Shown here: positions 25,238 to 34,394 of the stretch, one piece after another
How positions within the stretch are numbered: the stretch's first letter is position 1
How the letters are laid out: each line of letters begins with the position of its first letter
NCBI GenBank assembly: GCA_020060385.1
Contig: JAGVAH010000078.1
Coordinates: 1-36,131, forward strand
Source of the DNA: Syntrophobacterales bacterium
GTDB lineage: Bacteria; Desulfobacterota; Desulfobaccia; Desulfobaccales; 0-14-0-80-60-11
Direction of reading: 5' to 3'
Length of the DNA stretch: 36,131 nucleotides
Made by a program: the position numbers and the translations under genes
Notes under the pieces: generated by a model
Database searches by the model: none
What the model was told of the DNA's origin: nothing
What the model saw: the letters and a program-made list of their open reading frames with translations, nothing else

Positions 25238-25936
25238 TTAACCCTCCGGCAGGCCGATTTTTCCTGAAGCCAGGCCAGTGACCAGGGCCGGCGCGCTGGC
25301 AAAGGAATCCAGGAAAAAGTCGGCTTGCAACTCCGGGTTGCGGTAAGCCACCAGGGGCACCCCGGCATTCTTGGCAAACTCTTCATCCACCCGGGAATCA
25401 CCGATAAAAATGGCTTGCCGGGGTTCCAGGTCAAAATGCTCCAGGATGCGCCAGAAAGACTCCGGGTGCGGTTTGGGATGCGTCACATCCTGGGCCGAGA
25501 CCACCAGGTCGAATTGATCCTCCAAACGGTGGTACTTAAGCACCGCGCGGGTGGTGGTGGTGCGGTTGGTGGCCAGGGCGCTGGCGAAGGTGGGGCGCAG
25601 GAACTGGAGAAACTCCCGTAAGTGGGGCTCTTCCACCATCATGGGGATGAACTGGTGGTAATCCAGGCCCCGGGTATACTCCCAGACCGCATCCAGATGG
25701 GGATAGCCCTGGAAGAGGTATTCCAGGGATTGGCTAACGGTGTGGCTGTGCACGAAATCCGTGGCCTCCGGGGTCAGGCGCGGCTGCTCGAACTGTCCCA
25801 GGATGGCATTATAAAAGGCAATATTGGCCTGCCGGGAGTCGAACAGCACCCCGTCGCAATCAAAGGCTACCAGTTTCAGCAAATTATTAATCCCGGTACT
25901 GGGGCATGATGAAGTGGGCGGAGCCGGAGGGGGCAT
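25238..25936 (-). CDS. HAD-superfamily hydrolase, phosphoglycolate-phosphatase-like
   Basis: A 232-residue phosphatase-like protein. Motif I is FDCDGVLFDS, motif II ALATNRTTTT, motif III KPHPESF, and motif IV GDSRVDEEFAKNAG. The cap region is helical. The substrate is unknown; phosphoglycolate or another small phosphate ester is a family guess. The N-terminal 18 residues (PPPAPPTSSCPSTGINN) do not look like part of the domain; a TTG at residue 19-20 just before LLKLVAFDCDG may be the real start. It is the last minus-strand gene before the chemosensory block ends, separated from cheB by 121 bases. Confidence 0.88.
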   Translation of the reverse strand: MPPPAPPTSSCPSTGINNLLKLVAFDCDGVLFDSRQANIAFYNAILGQFEQPRLTPEATDFVHSHTVSQSLEYLFQGYPHLDAVWEYTRGLDYHQFIPMMVEEPHLREFLQFLRPTFASALATNRTTTTRAVLKYHRLEDQFDLVVSAQDVTHPKPHPESFWRILEHFDLEPRQAIFIGDSRVDEEFAKNAGVPLVAYRNPELQADFFLDSFASAPALVTGLASGKIGLPEG

Positions 25937-26057
25937 TAAACCGCCACCCGTCTCGCCATCCTTAAGTTACTGTCCAATCGCGGTCTTGTCAATAAGGAAT
26001 CTTTCTGGAGAAGGCCGGGCCTGGAGGAAAAAACATTTGCTACTCCCGCAGTTACGC

Positions 26058-27098
<1,041 letters not shown>

Positions 27099-27536
27099 CT
27101 ACCTCTTCTCCACAAATAGTTCCATCACTTCTTCTTCCACTTCAAAGCGCAATCTTTTGTCCGGGTCTTTTTTATTTTTTTCTGGAGCCGCCAGCATCTG
27201 GACCGTTGGTGTTAGCAACTTGAAAGCTGCCGAGGCCTCTAACTTGCTGAGGAAAGAGCCGGCTAGCATGTTGGCGGTCTCCTTGAGGATGTCTTCCATT
27301 TCCGGCTGGGATATTTCCTCTTCGTCGGTGCCGAGAAAATTGGCGGCCATTTTGCGGGCCAAGCTCTGGGGGACCTGCACACTGATGCTAATGGCTTGAG
27401 GCCCGGCTATGGTCACCGAGGAGCGGAGAAACGGTCCCCGGGAGCGTAGAATCTCACCTTCTTCCAAGCTTTCCGGGAAGAGGTAAAACATGGTCTCCAA
27501 TACCTCAAAAGTCGCAGCTTTCAATTTCGCTAGCAT
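27099..27536 (-). CDS. cheX: CheX-like CheY-P phosphatase
   Basis: A 145-residue CheX/CheC-family protein, which dephosphorylates CheY. The catalytic Glu-x-x-Asn motif is visible at Glu86 and Asn89 in MEDILKETANMLAGSF, and the N-terminal FEVLETMFYLFPE is typical of the group. There is no CheZ in the cluster, so this is the likely signal-termination enzyme. It starts at ATG 27536, 32 bases inside the end of cheY, so the two are translationally coupled. Confidence 0.85.
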   Translation of the reverse strand: MLAKLKAATFEVLETMFYLFPESLEEGEILRSRGPFLRSSVTIAGPQAISISVQVPQSLARKMAANFLGTDEEEISQPEMEDILKETANMLAGSFLSKLEASAAFKLLTPTVQMLAAPEKNKKDPDKRLRFEVEEEVMELFVEKR

Positions 27537-27924
27537 CCGTTGTCCGGGCCTCCCCTAATAATCCGGAAAGTTTCTCCCTGATGGTTTCCGGGCGAAAAGG
27601 TTTCTGAATATAATCCTGGACTCCGAGGTTTAAGAAAGGATTGATAACCTCTGGCCGGGCTTCGGTGGTGATGAGGACCACGGGTATGTGGCGCCACATT
27701 TCGTGTTTCTTTAATTCTTGCACCAGGCCGGCGCCATCCATTTCTGGCATGTGCAGGTCGGAAAGAATGATATCCACCCAGTTATGCTCCAGGACTTCCA
27801 GGGCTTCCAGGCCATTGCCCACTTCAAAATATTCCCCGACGTCAAAGCCAGAAATCACCAGCACCTTGCGGATCAAGGCCCGCATGGTGGCGGAATCATC
27901 CACGATTAGCACGTTGTACGCCAT
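27505..27924 (-). CDS. cheY: CheY-type single-domain response regulator
   Basis: A 139-residue receiver domain with no output domain: Asp9/Asp10 (VDDSATMRALI), phospho-acceptor Asp56 (LSDLHMPEMDG), Thr86 (LITTEAR) and Lys108 (QKPF). It is the likely target of CheA. It overlaps the HDOD gene upstream by 29 bases and cheX downstream by 32 bases. The last 15 residues (RTTDASEIESCDF) are beyond the standard domain and correspond to the overlap with cheX. Confidence 0.95.
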   Translation of the reverse strand: MAYNVLIVDDSATMRALIRKVLVISGFDVGEYFEVGNGLEALEVLEHNWVDIILSDLHMPEMDGAGLVQELKKHEMWRHIPVVLITTEARPEVINPFLNLGVQDYIQKPFRPETIREKLSGLLGEARTTDASEIESCDF

Positions 27925-28780
27925 CTTGTTGTCCCATCAGGCCAAAGAGAATTTGCGCTTCATCCCAAGCACTGCCAAATTGCAATAAGATTCTTTGCAA
28001 GTTCCGCTCACGTAAATGAAAGTGGCGCAGTACTTCGGGATAGCCGGTATAAGCCAGACCGTCTGATCCCAGATCCTGGCCGAACATCAAACAGAGTATG
28101 TCGGCCAGGTAAACAAGCAAGATCAAATCGTCGGTATAGGCTTCGGGTTTGTCCAGGTGATGATAGGTGATAGCCAGACGCAGGCGGTCGGGAAAATCCC
28201 AGATACGGGCCATCTCTCCCCCCATTTCTGCGTGGTCCACTCCCAGAATGATCTTTTCCGCGGCCTGGAAGGAAACGCCCTGCTGTTCCACCACCTCCAT
28301 GATTTCATGGAATTTTTGCTCCACAAAGAGACTCAGCACAATTTTGCCGATGTCGTGCATCAGCCCCGCGGTAAATCCCGTGGCTTGATCCGGCAAGGAG
28401 AGCTCCCGGGAAAGCACGTCCACCATCAAGGCACAACTCACGGAGTGCCGCCATAAGCCCTGGCGTTCGGCAAAATAGCCGGGAGTGGGGGCGGAGAAAA
28501 GGCGGGTGGCCCCGCTGGCGATAATGATTTTCAAAAGTTCTTGGGTGCCCAGCAGGAGTAGGGCCTGGTGCAGGGAGTGAATCTCCCGCCGCAGACCGAA
28601 GTAAGCGGAATTGCTGATGCGCAGGATGTTGGCGGTAATGGCGGGGTCGAATTTCACCACCTCCACCAGTTCCTGGATGCTTACTTCTGGTTTATTGAGC
28701 AGAACCAAGGTCCGTTGGGCCACCATCGGGAATGGCGGTAGATTCTTCAATGACCTGAGGACTTGCGGCACTAGACTCAT
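27896..28780 (-). CDS. HDOD-domain signalling protein
   Basis: A 294-residue protein with an HDOD (modified HD) domain: LPPFPMVAQRTLVLL, VEVVKFDPAITANILRISNSAYFGL, and GLMHDIGKIVLSLFV. The His-Asp pair in MHDIGK resembles HD phosphohydrolases, but HDOD proteins usually lack a full metal site. VDHAEMGGEMARIWDFPDRL and a helical C-terminus follow. Such proteins occur in chemosensory and cyclic-di-GMP pathways as poorly defined adaptors. It is translated into cheY with a 29-base overlap, indicating a closely linked role. Confidence 0.9.
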   Translation of the reverse strand: MSLVPQVLRSLKNLPPFPMVAQRTLVLLNKPEVSIQELVEVVKFDPAITANILRISNSAYFGLRREIHSLHQALLLLGTQELLKIIIASGATRLFSAPTPGYFAERQGLWRHSVSCALMVDVLSRELSLPDQATGFTAGLMHDIGKIVLSLFVEQKFHEIMEVVEQQGVSFQAAEKIILGVDHAEMGGEMARIWDFPDRLRLAITYHHLDKPEAYTDDLILLVYLADILCLMFGQDLGSDGLAYTGYPEVLRHFHLRERNLQRILLQFGSAWDEAQILFGLMGQQDGVQRANRG

Positions 28781-28792
28781 GGTCCTGTTCTC

Positions 28793-29278
28793 CTATAACT
28801 CGATAATGGTCTGATTTTGACCGATGACCTTTACCCAGACCTTGCCGGTGGCGATCTCCAGATACATTGTCCTGGCTTTCGAACCCCCCACGTCTTCCCT
28901 GCCAATCAAAACATTATTCTTCAAAAAGATCTTCCGTAAGGCCGCATAATTGCGGCGGCCAATATTGAAATGCTCGGGTCCTCCCAGGACTTGGCTGCCC
29001 CCGGCCACCTTCACCAACATCCGGTGCTTCAATGCGCCCAGGCTGTAGCATTCCCGGAAGAGCCTGGGAATGCCGGTGTCCGCAAACATGCACGGATTTT
29101 CCCGGCCTTTTTCCACATCCAAAGAAGAATCCGGCAGCATATAGTGGAGGAGCCCCCCCACCTTCACCAAAGGGTCATAGATCGCCACACCGATGCATGA
29201 TCCCAGGGCATGGGTGATCACCACATGCTCATGTTGATTACTGACTCGCATCTCGGCGACGCCCACCACAAGTTGCAT
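28793..29278 (-). CDS. cheD: Chemoreceptor glutamine deamidase CheD
   Basis: A 161-residue CheD that deamidates receptor glutamines and, in many bacteria, works with CheC/CheX. The Cys-His-Thr active site is visible in ITHALGSCIGVAIYD and GGLLHYMLPDS. FNIGRRNYAALRKIF and EDVGGSKARTMYLEIATG are conserved. A longer frame from 29344 would run into cheR. ATG 29278 abuts a GGAGG box with no spacer; the GTG three codons later (29269) has an ideal nine-base spacer, so the true start may be there. Confidence 0.93.
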   Translation of the reverse strand: MQLVVGVAEMRVSNQHEHVVITHALGSCIGVAIYDPLVKVGGLLHYMLPDSSLDVEKGRENPCMFADTGIPRLFRECYSLGALKHRMLVKVAGGSQVLGGPEHFNIGRRNYAALRKIFLKNNVLIGREDVGGSKARTMYLEIATGKVWVKVIGQNQTIIEL

Positions 29279-29289
29279 CCTCCGGGCCC

Positions 29290-30189
29290 CTATTTCCGAT
29301 AGATGGTCGGTTTGACGTACGCAAACTGATGGCTTATGTTGCACAAGCTCTCCGAATGTCCAATAAAAAGATAACCGCCCGGTTTCAGGCAGTGATGAAA
29401 TTTTCTGACCAGTTCAGTTTGCGTGCTTTTTTCAAAATAAATCATCACATTGCGGCAAAAGATGACGTCGAAATCCTCTTTAAAGGGGAAAGGTTCCATC
29501 AGGTTCAAGCGGAAGAATTCCACCAATTGTTTCACCACTGGCTTCACCCGGACGTATCCTTCGAACTGATTTACCCCTTTTTGAAAATAACGTCGCCGCC
29601 ATTCCGGGGATAAAGGTTCCACCCGGCTCAAAGGGTAGATGCCCCGCTGGGCCTGGTTCAGCACTTGGGTATTGATATCCGAGGCATAGATCTTGACCCC
29701 GGACATATCCTTGTCAGGTATGGCGTTTAACAGGACCATGGCGATGGTGTAAGGCTCTTCGCCGCTGGAACACCCCGCGCTCCAGAAACGCCACTGGGGC
29801 GTCCGTTTGCACTTCTGCCGCATTACCGGCAGCAGTTCCTGGCCTAAAAACTCGAAGTGCTTGGGTTCCCTCCAAAATGCCGTCATGTTGGTGGAGACGG
29901 CATCCAGGAGACCGACGAGTTCCAGCCCCGTGGTATCCTCCAGCACCATCTGGTAATAATCGTGGAAACTGGTCAGCTTTCTATTCCTGAGGAATTTGGT
30001 CAGGCGAGAGCGCACCAGCTCCTTCTTCTGGGGGGGCAGATGAATGCCGGCATGCTGGTAAACCAGTTGGCTCAACTGGTTAAATTCAGCATCGGTGATT
30101 TCCGGCATGGCCATACCGAGGCCGGAGCCGCCGCCCCCCTGGACCCCTCGGACTTGCCGGGCCTTTTCCTTGGCAAAGGTTGCGACCAT
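29290..30189 (-). CDS. cheR: Chemotaxis protein methyltransferase CheR
   Basis: A 299-residue SAM-dependent methyltransferase that methylates chemoreceptors. The N-terminal helical domain (FNQLSQLVYQHAGIHLPPQK and the following RSRLTKFLRNR) is followed by the SAM site RFWSAGCSSGEEPYTIAM, then VIFCRNVMIYFEKS and HHCLKPGGYLFIGHSESL. A stretch of about 25 residues rich in Gly (VQGGGGSGLG) precedes the domain. GTG 30192 and ATG 30189 are adjacent starts; the latter has better spacing from AAGGA. No C-terminal TPR is present. Confidence 0.95.
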   Translation of the reverse strand: MVATFAKEKARQVRGVQGGGGSGLGMAMPEITDAEFNQLSQLVYQHAGIHLPPQKKELVRSRLTKFLRNRKLTSFHDYYQMVLEDTTGLELVGLLDAVSTNMTAFWREPKHFEFLGQELLPVMRQKCKRTPQWRFWSAGCSSGEEPYTIAMVLLNAIPDKDMSGVKIYASDINTQVLNQAQRGIYPLSRVEPLSPEWRRRYFQKGVNQFEGYVRVKPVVKQLVEFFRLNLMEPFPFKEDFDVIFCRNVMIYFEKSTQTELVRKFHHCLKPGGYLFIGHSESLCNISHQFAYVKPTIYRK

Positions 30190-30207
30190 CACTTCCTTTC
30201 TATCCCT

Positions 30208-30723
30208 TTATCCCCCCAGGGACTCTAGCCCGGCCATTTCCTCGCTGGTCAGCACTCGATCGATATCCAACAGGATCTTGATAGTCCCCTTGGCCTTGGC
30301 GATGCCCAGGATGTACTGGTTCTTCAAGCGGGTGCCGAAAGAGGGCGCGGGTTCGATGTCGTCCCCATTGATGTTTAGCACTTCTGAGACCGAATCCACC
30401 ACTACTCCCATTTGCACCGACCCCATCTCACTTTGCACCTCCACCACGATGATGCAGGTGCGTTCTCCATATTCTGCGGCTTCCAGTCCAAACTTGAGCC
30501 GCAGGTCAATGACCGGAATCACCCGGCCCCGGAGATTGATCACCCCTTTGACGTATTCCGGGGTTTGGGGCACCGCGGTGATATCCATCATGCCGATGAT
30601 TTCCCTGACCTTCAAAATCTCCAGGCCATAATCCTCGTGGGCCAGGGTAAAGGTGAGATATTTTCCCTCCTTGTCTTGGAGGGTATTGGCATCTTGCTGG
30701 ATTTGCCTTGCCGCTTGAGACAC
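30208..30723 (-). CDS. cheW: CheW coupling protein
   Basis: A 171-residue CheW that links receptors to CheA. It has the domain pattern YLTFTLAHEDYGLEILKVRE, VPQTPEYVKGVINLRGRVIP, VVVDSVSEVLNI and ILLDIDRVLT. The GTG start at 30723 is chosen because a perfect AGGAGG box lies nine bases upstream (30733-30738); the 28-residue extension from 30807 has no such support. It lies between the second receptor gene and cheR. Confidence 0.95.
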   Translation of the reverse strand: MSQAARQIQQDANTLQDKEGKYLTFTLAHEDYGLEILKVREIIGMMDITAVPQTPEYVKGVINLRGRVIPVIDLRLKFGLEAAEYGERTCIIVVEVQSEMGSVQMGVVVDSVSEVLNINGDDIEPAPSFGTRLKNQYILGIAKAKGTIKILLDIDRVLTSEEMAGLESLGG

Positions 30724-30841
30724 TGGTTTATACCTCCTGCTTAATCTGCATGATTCATGGGGTTGCCGGCTTTCGGCCCGGTCGTCCCCAGATAGGTTCG
30801 TCCCCATGAAGTGCTATTTACAAACAGTATCGGCGGACGCC

Positions 30842-32479
30842 CTAGAATTCCTTAAAATGCTCATCATTAAAAGGAATCACCTGCTCCGGCGATAGAGCCT
30901 TGCCCTTGGGGGCAGGCAGGGCGCCGGCTTTGGTCCCAGGTTTGAGGGCCTTTTTTTTCTCCGCCCCCTTTACGGCACTCTGGGGAGCCCGTTTCCTGGT
31001 GTAGGCCGAGGGTCCCGCAGACTCTGCATATTTGCTGCCATTTTTCTGGGTGGCCCCCACCAAATCTTCCAATTGTTGCATAATCGTTTGCATGTTACGG
31101 CTCTGGGTGGAGAGCTCCTGGCTGGTGGCTGCGGCTTCCTCGGCGCTGGCCGCGGTGCTCTGCACCACCTGGTCCATATGGGACATGGCCTGGGAGATCT
31201 GATCCAACCCGTGGGCCTGCTCCTGGCTGGCCGCGGTAATCTCGTCCACCAAATGGGCCACTTTTTGCGCGCCCTGGCTCAATTCCTGGAACGCAGCCTC
31301 GGCCTGTTTCACCAAACCTGCGCCCTCGGCAATGCGGGTCACAGTTCCTTCGATCAATTGAGAAGTAGTCTTGGCGGCGGTGGCGGCTCTTTGCGCCAGA
31401 GAGCGGACCTCTTCGGCCACCACGGCAAAACCCTTCCCCGCCTCGCCGGCCCGGGCCGCTTCCACCGCCGCGTTCAGGGACAACAAATTGGTCTGGAAGG
31501 AAATTTCATCGATGGTCTTGATGATCTTGGCGATCTCCGAGCCCGCCTGGGACACCGCGTCCATGGCCTTCTGGGTGGCAGCCATGGTATCATTAGCTTT
31601 CTGCACCACCTGGGTAGTATCCCGCATCATCTGGTTGGCCTCCCGGGCATTATCCGCGTTTTGCCGGGTCATGGCCGTCAGCTCTTCCAGGGATGCGGAG
31701 GTTTCCTCCAGACTGGCGGCCTGCTCTGAAGCTCCCTGGGATAAGGTCTGGGAACTGGCGGCCATCTCTGCCGAGGCGCTGTACACCTCTTCCGAGGCCC
31801 GCTGCATTTGCTGGGTCACTTCCCCCAGGCGCCCCAGGCTGCGCAGGGGCAGGTAGAGCATCATGGTCAGGAGCAAGACCACCGGAATAATGACGATCAA
31901 CAATCTGTTTCTCAAGCCCGCAATCTGCTCGCCCACGTCATTGACATATACTCCGGTGCCCACAATCCAGCCCCAGGGAGTAAAGGCCTTGACGAAGGAA
32001 GTTTTGGGGACGATAAGGTCCTTATTGTCCTTCCATTGCCACATGTAATCCACGAACCCTTGCCCCTTATCTTGGCAGACCTTGACCATTTCCATGAACA
32101 GGTGCTTGCCCGTGGGATCCTTGAAACCGCTGATGTCCGTGCCGTTCAATTTCGTGGCGTATGGATGCATTAACATCTTGGGGCCGAAGTCGTTGACCCA
32201 GAAATAGTCCTTATTCTCCGGGCCATAGCGCATAAGCTTAATTCTCTCCAAACATCTTTTCTGGGCTTCCTGCCGGGTAAACTCACCGGCTTGCTCCCGG
32301 GTGTGATAATTCTCCATCAGGCTGTAAACATTCTGAACCAGATTCTGGATCTGGACTTGCTTTTCCTTGAATATCGCCTTTTTCATGGTGGGCAGCACCC
32401 AGAGGAAAATTAAGCCCATGAACACCAGGATTACCAGGGCGAACTGCCCTAAAATTTTGTAGCGAATGTGTAACCGCAT
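30842..32479 (-). CDS. Methyl-accepting chemotaxis protein with periplasmic sCache_2-type sensor
   Basis: A 545-residue receptor. The first membrane helix is at about 11-30, the sensor domain at 35-190, and the second helix at about 193-212 ([20 protein letters not shown]). Sensor blocks [37 protein letters not shown] and [15 protein letters not shown] are characteristic of the single-Cache 2 family, some of which bind small organic acids. HAMP is reduced to about 20 residues: no GDL or DE-x-G region is seen. The signalling tip is [20 protein letters not shown]. The C-terminus ends [14 protein letters not shown], resembling the next receptor's tail. Confidence 0.93.
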   Translation of the reverse strand: MRLHIRYKILGQFALVILVFMGLIFLWVLPTMKKAIFKEKQVQIQNLVQNVYSLMENYHTREQAGEFTRQEAQKRCLERIKLMRYGPENKDYFWVNDFGPKMLMHPYATKLNGTDISGFKDPTGKHLFMEMVKVCQDKGQGFVDYMWQWKDNKDLIVPKTSFVKAFTPWGWIVGTGVYVNDVGEQIAGLRNRLLIVIIPVVLLLTMMLYLPLRSLGRLGEVTQQMQRASEEVYSASAEMAASSQTLSQGASEQAASLEETSASLEELTAMTRQNADNAREANQMMRDTTQVVQKANDTMAATQKAMDAVSQAGSEIAKIIKTIDEISFQTNLLSLNAAVEAARAGEAGKGFAVVAEEVRSLAQRAATAAKTTSQLIEGTVTRIAEGAGLVKQAEAAFQELSQGAQKVAHLVDEITAASQEQAHGLDQISQAMSHMDQVVQSTAASAEEAAATSQELSTQSRNMQTIMQQLEDLVGATQKNGSKYAESAGPSAYTRKRAPQSAVKGAEKKKALKPGTKAGALPAPKGKALSPEQVIPFNDEHFKEF

Positions 32480-32519
32480 GTCCGGCCTCCAAATTTTAAT
32501 GCCTTAGGGACTCGTTCCC

Positions 32520-34115
32520 TTATACTTTCTTGATATGATCCCCTTCCAGGGGGATGACCTCATCCGGCTGCACCTCCCCGGAAGGGGAGTCATGGATCAG
32601 GATATTTTTTCTGCCATAGCCATAGGGGTTACCGGCAGCCGCCCGCATTAAGGGGAGGGACTCCAATAAGGCGTGCCTGCCGGATTTTCCCTGGCCCCCT
32701 CCATTGCTGCCTCCGGCCACCATGGCCATGAGATCATACACAATGCCTTTCATCTGATGGGATTGGGCGGTGAGCTCTTGGGAGGCGCTGGCGCTCTCCT
32801 CGGCGCTGGCCGCATTTTGCTGGACTATCCGGTCCATTTCCCGGGTGGCCCGGTTGATCACCTCGATTTCCTTGGCCTGTTCTAGGCTGGCGCTGGCGAT
32901 TTCCCCCACCAGGCTGTTGACCTTTTTGGCGGATTCGCCCATGTCATAAAACTTGGTCAAGGTTTCCTGGATCTGGCTGTTGCCGATCTCGATGTGCTTG
33001 GCGGTTTCCCCGATCAGGTCGTCGGTGGTCTTGGCTGCCTCCGCGGCCCTTTGGGCCAGGTTGCGCACCTCATCGGCCACCACCGCGAAACCAGCCCCCG
33101 CCTGCCCGGCCCGGGCCGCCTCCACCGCCGCATTGAGGGCCAGCAAATTGGTTTGGAAGGCGATTTCATCAATGTTCTTGATGATCTTCTTAATGCTGTC
33201 TCCGGAATTGGCAATGGTTTCCATGGAGGTCTTGGTGGCCCGGATGGATCTGTGCACCTCCCTGGTCTTTTCGTTGGTCATGACCACCAGACGGTTGCAC
33301 TCTTCGGCATTGAGGGTGTTCTGCTTCACCGTGGCGGCGATCTGTTCCATGGACGCGCTGGTCTCCTCCAGGGAGGCCGCCTGTTCGGAGGCCCCCTGGG
33401 CCAGGGCTTGGCTGGAGGAGGCTACCTGGTCGGAGGCCGAGGCCACTTGTTCCGCAGCTTCCTCCAGCTGCTGGGTTATGGCCGTCAGGGCTTTGGAAAT
33501 ACCCCGGGACATGAAGAAAGCTATGATCAGAGCCAAAACCAGGGAAACCAAGCCGACCACCATAATGTTGCGCCGGGTGTCGATGGCCCTGGCCGCCAAG
33601 GTGTCTTCACCGACGATATGGTCTTTTGCCACCTGGCGGGCTTTCTGGAGCAAGGCCTGCACCTTTTCCAGGTTGGGCCGGGTCTTGCTTTCAAATATAC
33701 TTAAGGGTTGTTCACCTTTTTTGATTTCCAGGGCGGATTGGTGGAGGAGGCGGTGCGGCCCTTCCATTTCTTGCAGCACCGGGGCCAGTGCCGGGATCCT
33801 TCCTTCCGCAGCCTTGCGGCCCTCGCCGTAATACCACTCCCCTAAAGCGCATAGATGGTCATCCGTTTGCAGGTCGAATTTGGTGGTTTTCCCACTGGCC
33901 GCATACATCAGTAGTTTATCCGCCCACTTAAGATGGTCGGCCTCTTTTTGGGCCAACAAGCTGTCCAGCCTGTTGCCCTGAATCACCTGATCGGCATCCT
34001 TGACCAATTGGCCTACGCCCAAGTAACTGATGAGTCCCAACAGCGTTAGCAATATTAAAGTCAGCCCCAGACCCAATCCTATTTTCTTACCAATGGTCAC
34101 CTTCTGCCATCTCAT
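32520..34115 (-). CDS. Methyl-accepting chemotaxis protein with periplasmic CZB zinc-binding sensor
   Basis: A 531-residue receptor. TM1 (GLGLGLTLILLTLLGLISYL) is at about 13-32 and TM2 at about 186-207. The region between them has a CZB (chemoreceptor zinc-binding) pattern: His61 in ADHLKWADKL, Cys89 in HLCALGEWYYGEG, His121 and His125 in PHRLLHQS. CZB domains bind zinc and respond to oxidants such as HOCl in some bacteria; most are cytoplasmic and C-terminal, so this periplasmic position is a variant. HAMP is short. The signalling tip is [20 protein letters not shown]; the tail is QPDEVIPLEGDHIKKV. GGGAGG precedes the start. Confidence 0.92.
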   Translation of the reverse strand: MRWQKVTIGKKIGLGLGLTLILLTLLGLISYLGVGQLVKDADQVIQGNRLDSLLAQKEADHLKWADKLLMYAASGKTTKFDLQTDDHLCALGEWYYGEGRKAAEGRIPALAPVLQEMEGPHRLLHQSALEIKKGEQPLSIFESKTRPNLEKVQALLQKARQVAKDHIVGEDTLAARAIDTRRNIMVVGLVSLVLALIIAFFMSRGISKALTAITQQLEEAAEQVASASDQVASSSQALAQGASEQAASLEETSASMEQIAATVKQNTLNAEECNRLVVMTNEKTREVHRSIRATKTSMETIANSGDSIKKIIKNIDEIAFQTNLLALNAAVEAARAGQAGAGFAVVADEVRNLAQRAAEAAKTTDDLIGETAKHIEIGNSQIQETLTKFYDMGESAKKVNSLVGEIASASLEQAKEIEVINRATREMDRIVQQNAASAEESASASQELTAQSHQMKGIVYDLMAMVAGGSNGGGQGKSGRHALLESLPLMRAAAGNPYGYGRKNILIHDSPSGEVQPDEVIPLEGDHIKKV

Positions 34116-34394
34116 GCTTGCACCTCCCTCAAGCCCCGGAACAACCTGCCGCTGTTCCTCCGTCCATCATTTCGGGGCTTCCCAGTACCCCCTAATCTCT
34201 TAGGTAAGGCCAATCAAAAGCAAAGTCTGGTCCTCAGCGTCGATTGTCTTCTGTCCGTTTTCCAGCAATCTCCTTCCCGTCGGTCACTTCTTAAAGGCAT
34301 AAATGCATGGCCCCCAAAGTCCCGCTCCGGCAAATTTAGCCGCGCATTTCCACATTCTAGTTGCTCAATATTTGCTCTCAAACCTCTTAGTACC
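34116..34394. other. Intergenic region between cheA and the first receptor gene, with a leader hairpin
   Basis: These 279 bases hold no convincing gene. Close to the receptor start is an imperfect hairpin, AAGCCCCG (34131-34138) with CGGGGCTT (34173-34180), enclosing a smaller stem GGAACA / TGTTCC (34138-34143, 34153-34158). It could be a terminator for cheA without a T-run, or a leader structure in the receptor mRNA. I could not match it to a known riboswitch. Confidence 0.45.

Noticed and set aside
34214-34300. 28-codon minus-strand frame (MPLRSDRREGDCW...) before the first receptor gene
   Set aside because: No ribosome site and too short to support; Arg-rich composition alone is not evidence.
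34116-34394. Possible riboswitch in the leader of the receptor gene
   Set aside because: I compared it loosely with cyclic-di-GMP riboswitch patterns; the conserved core was not present, so only a hairpin is reported.
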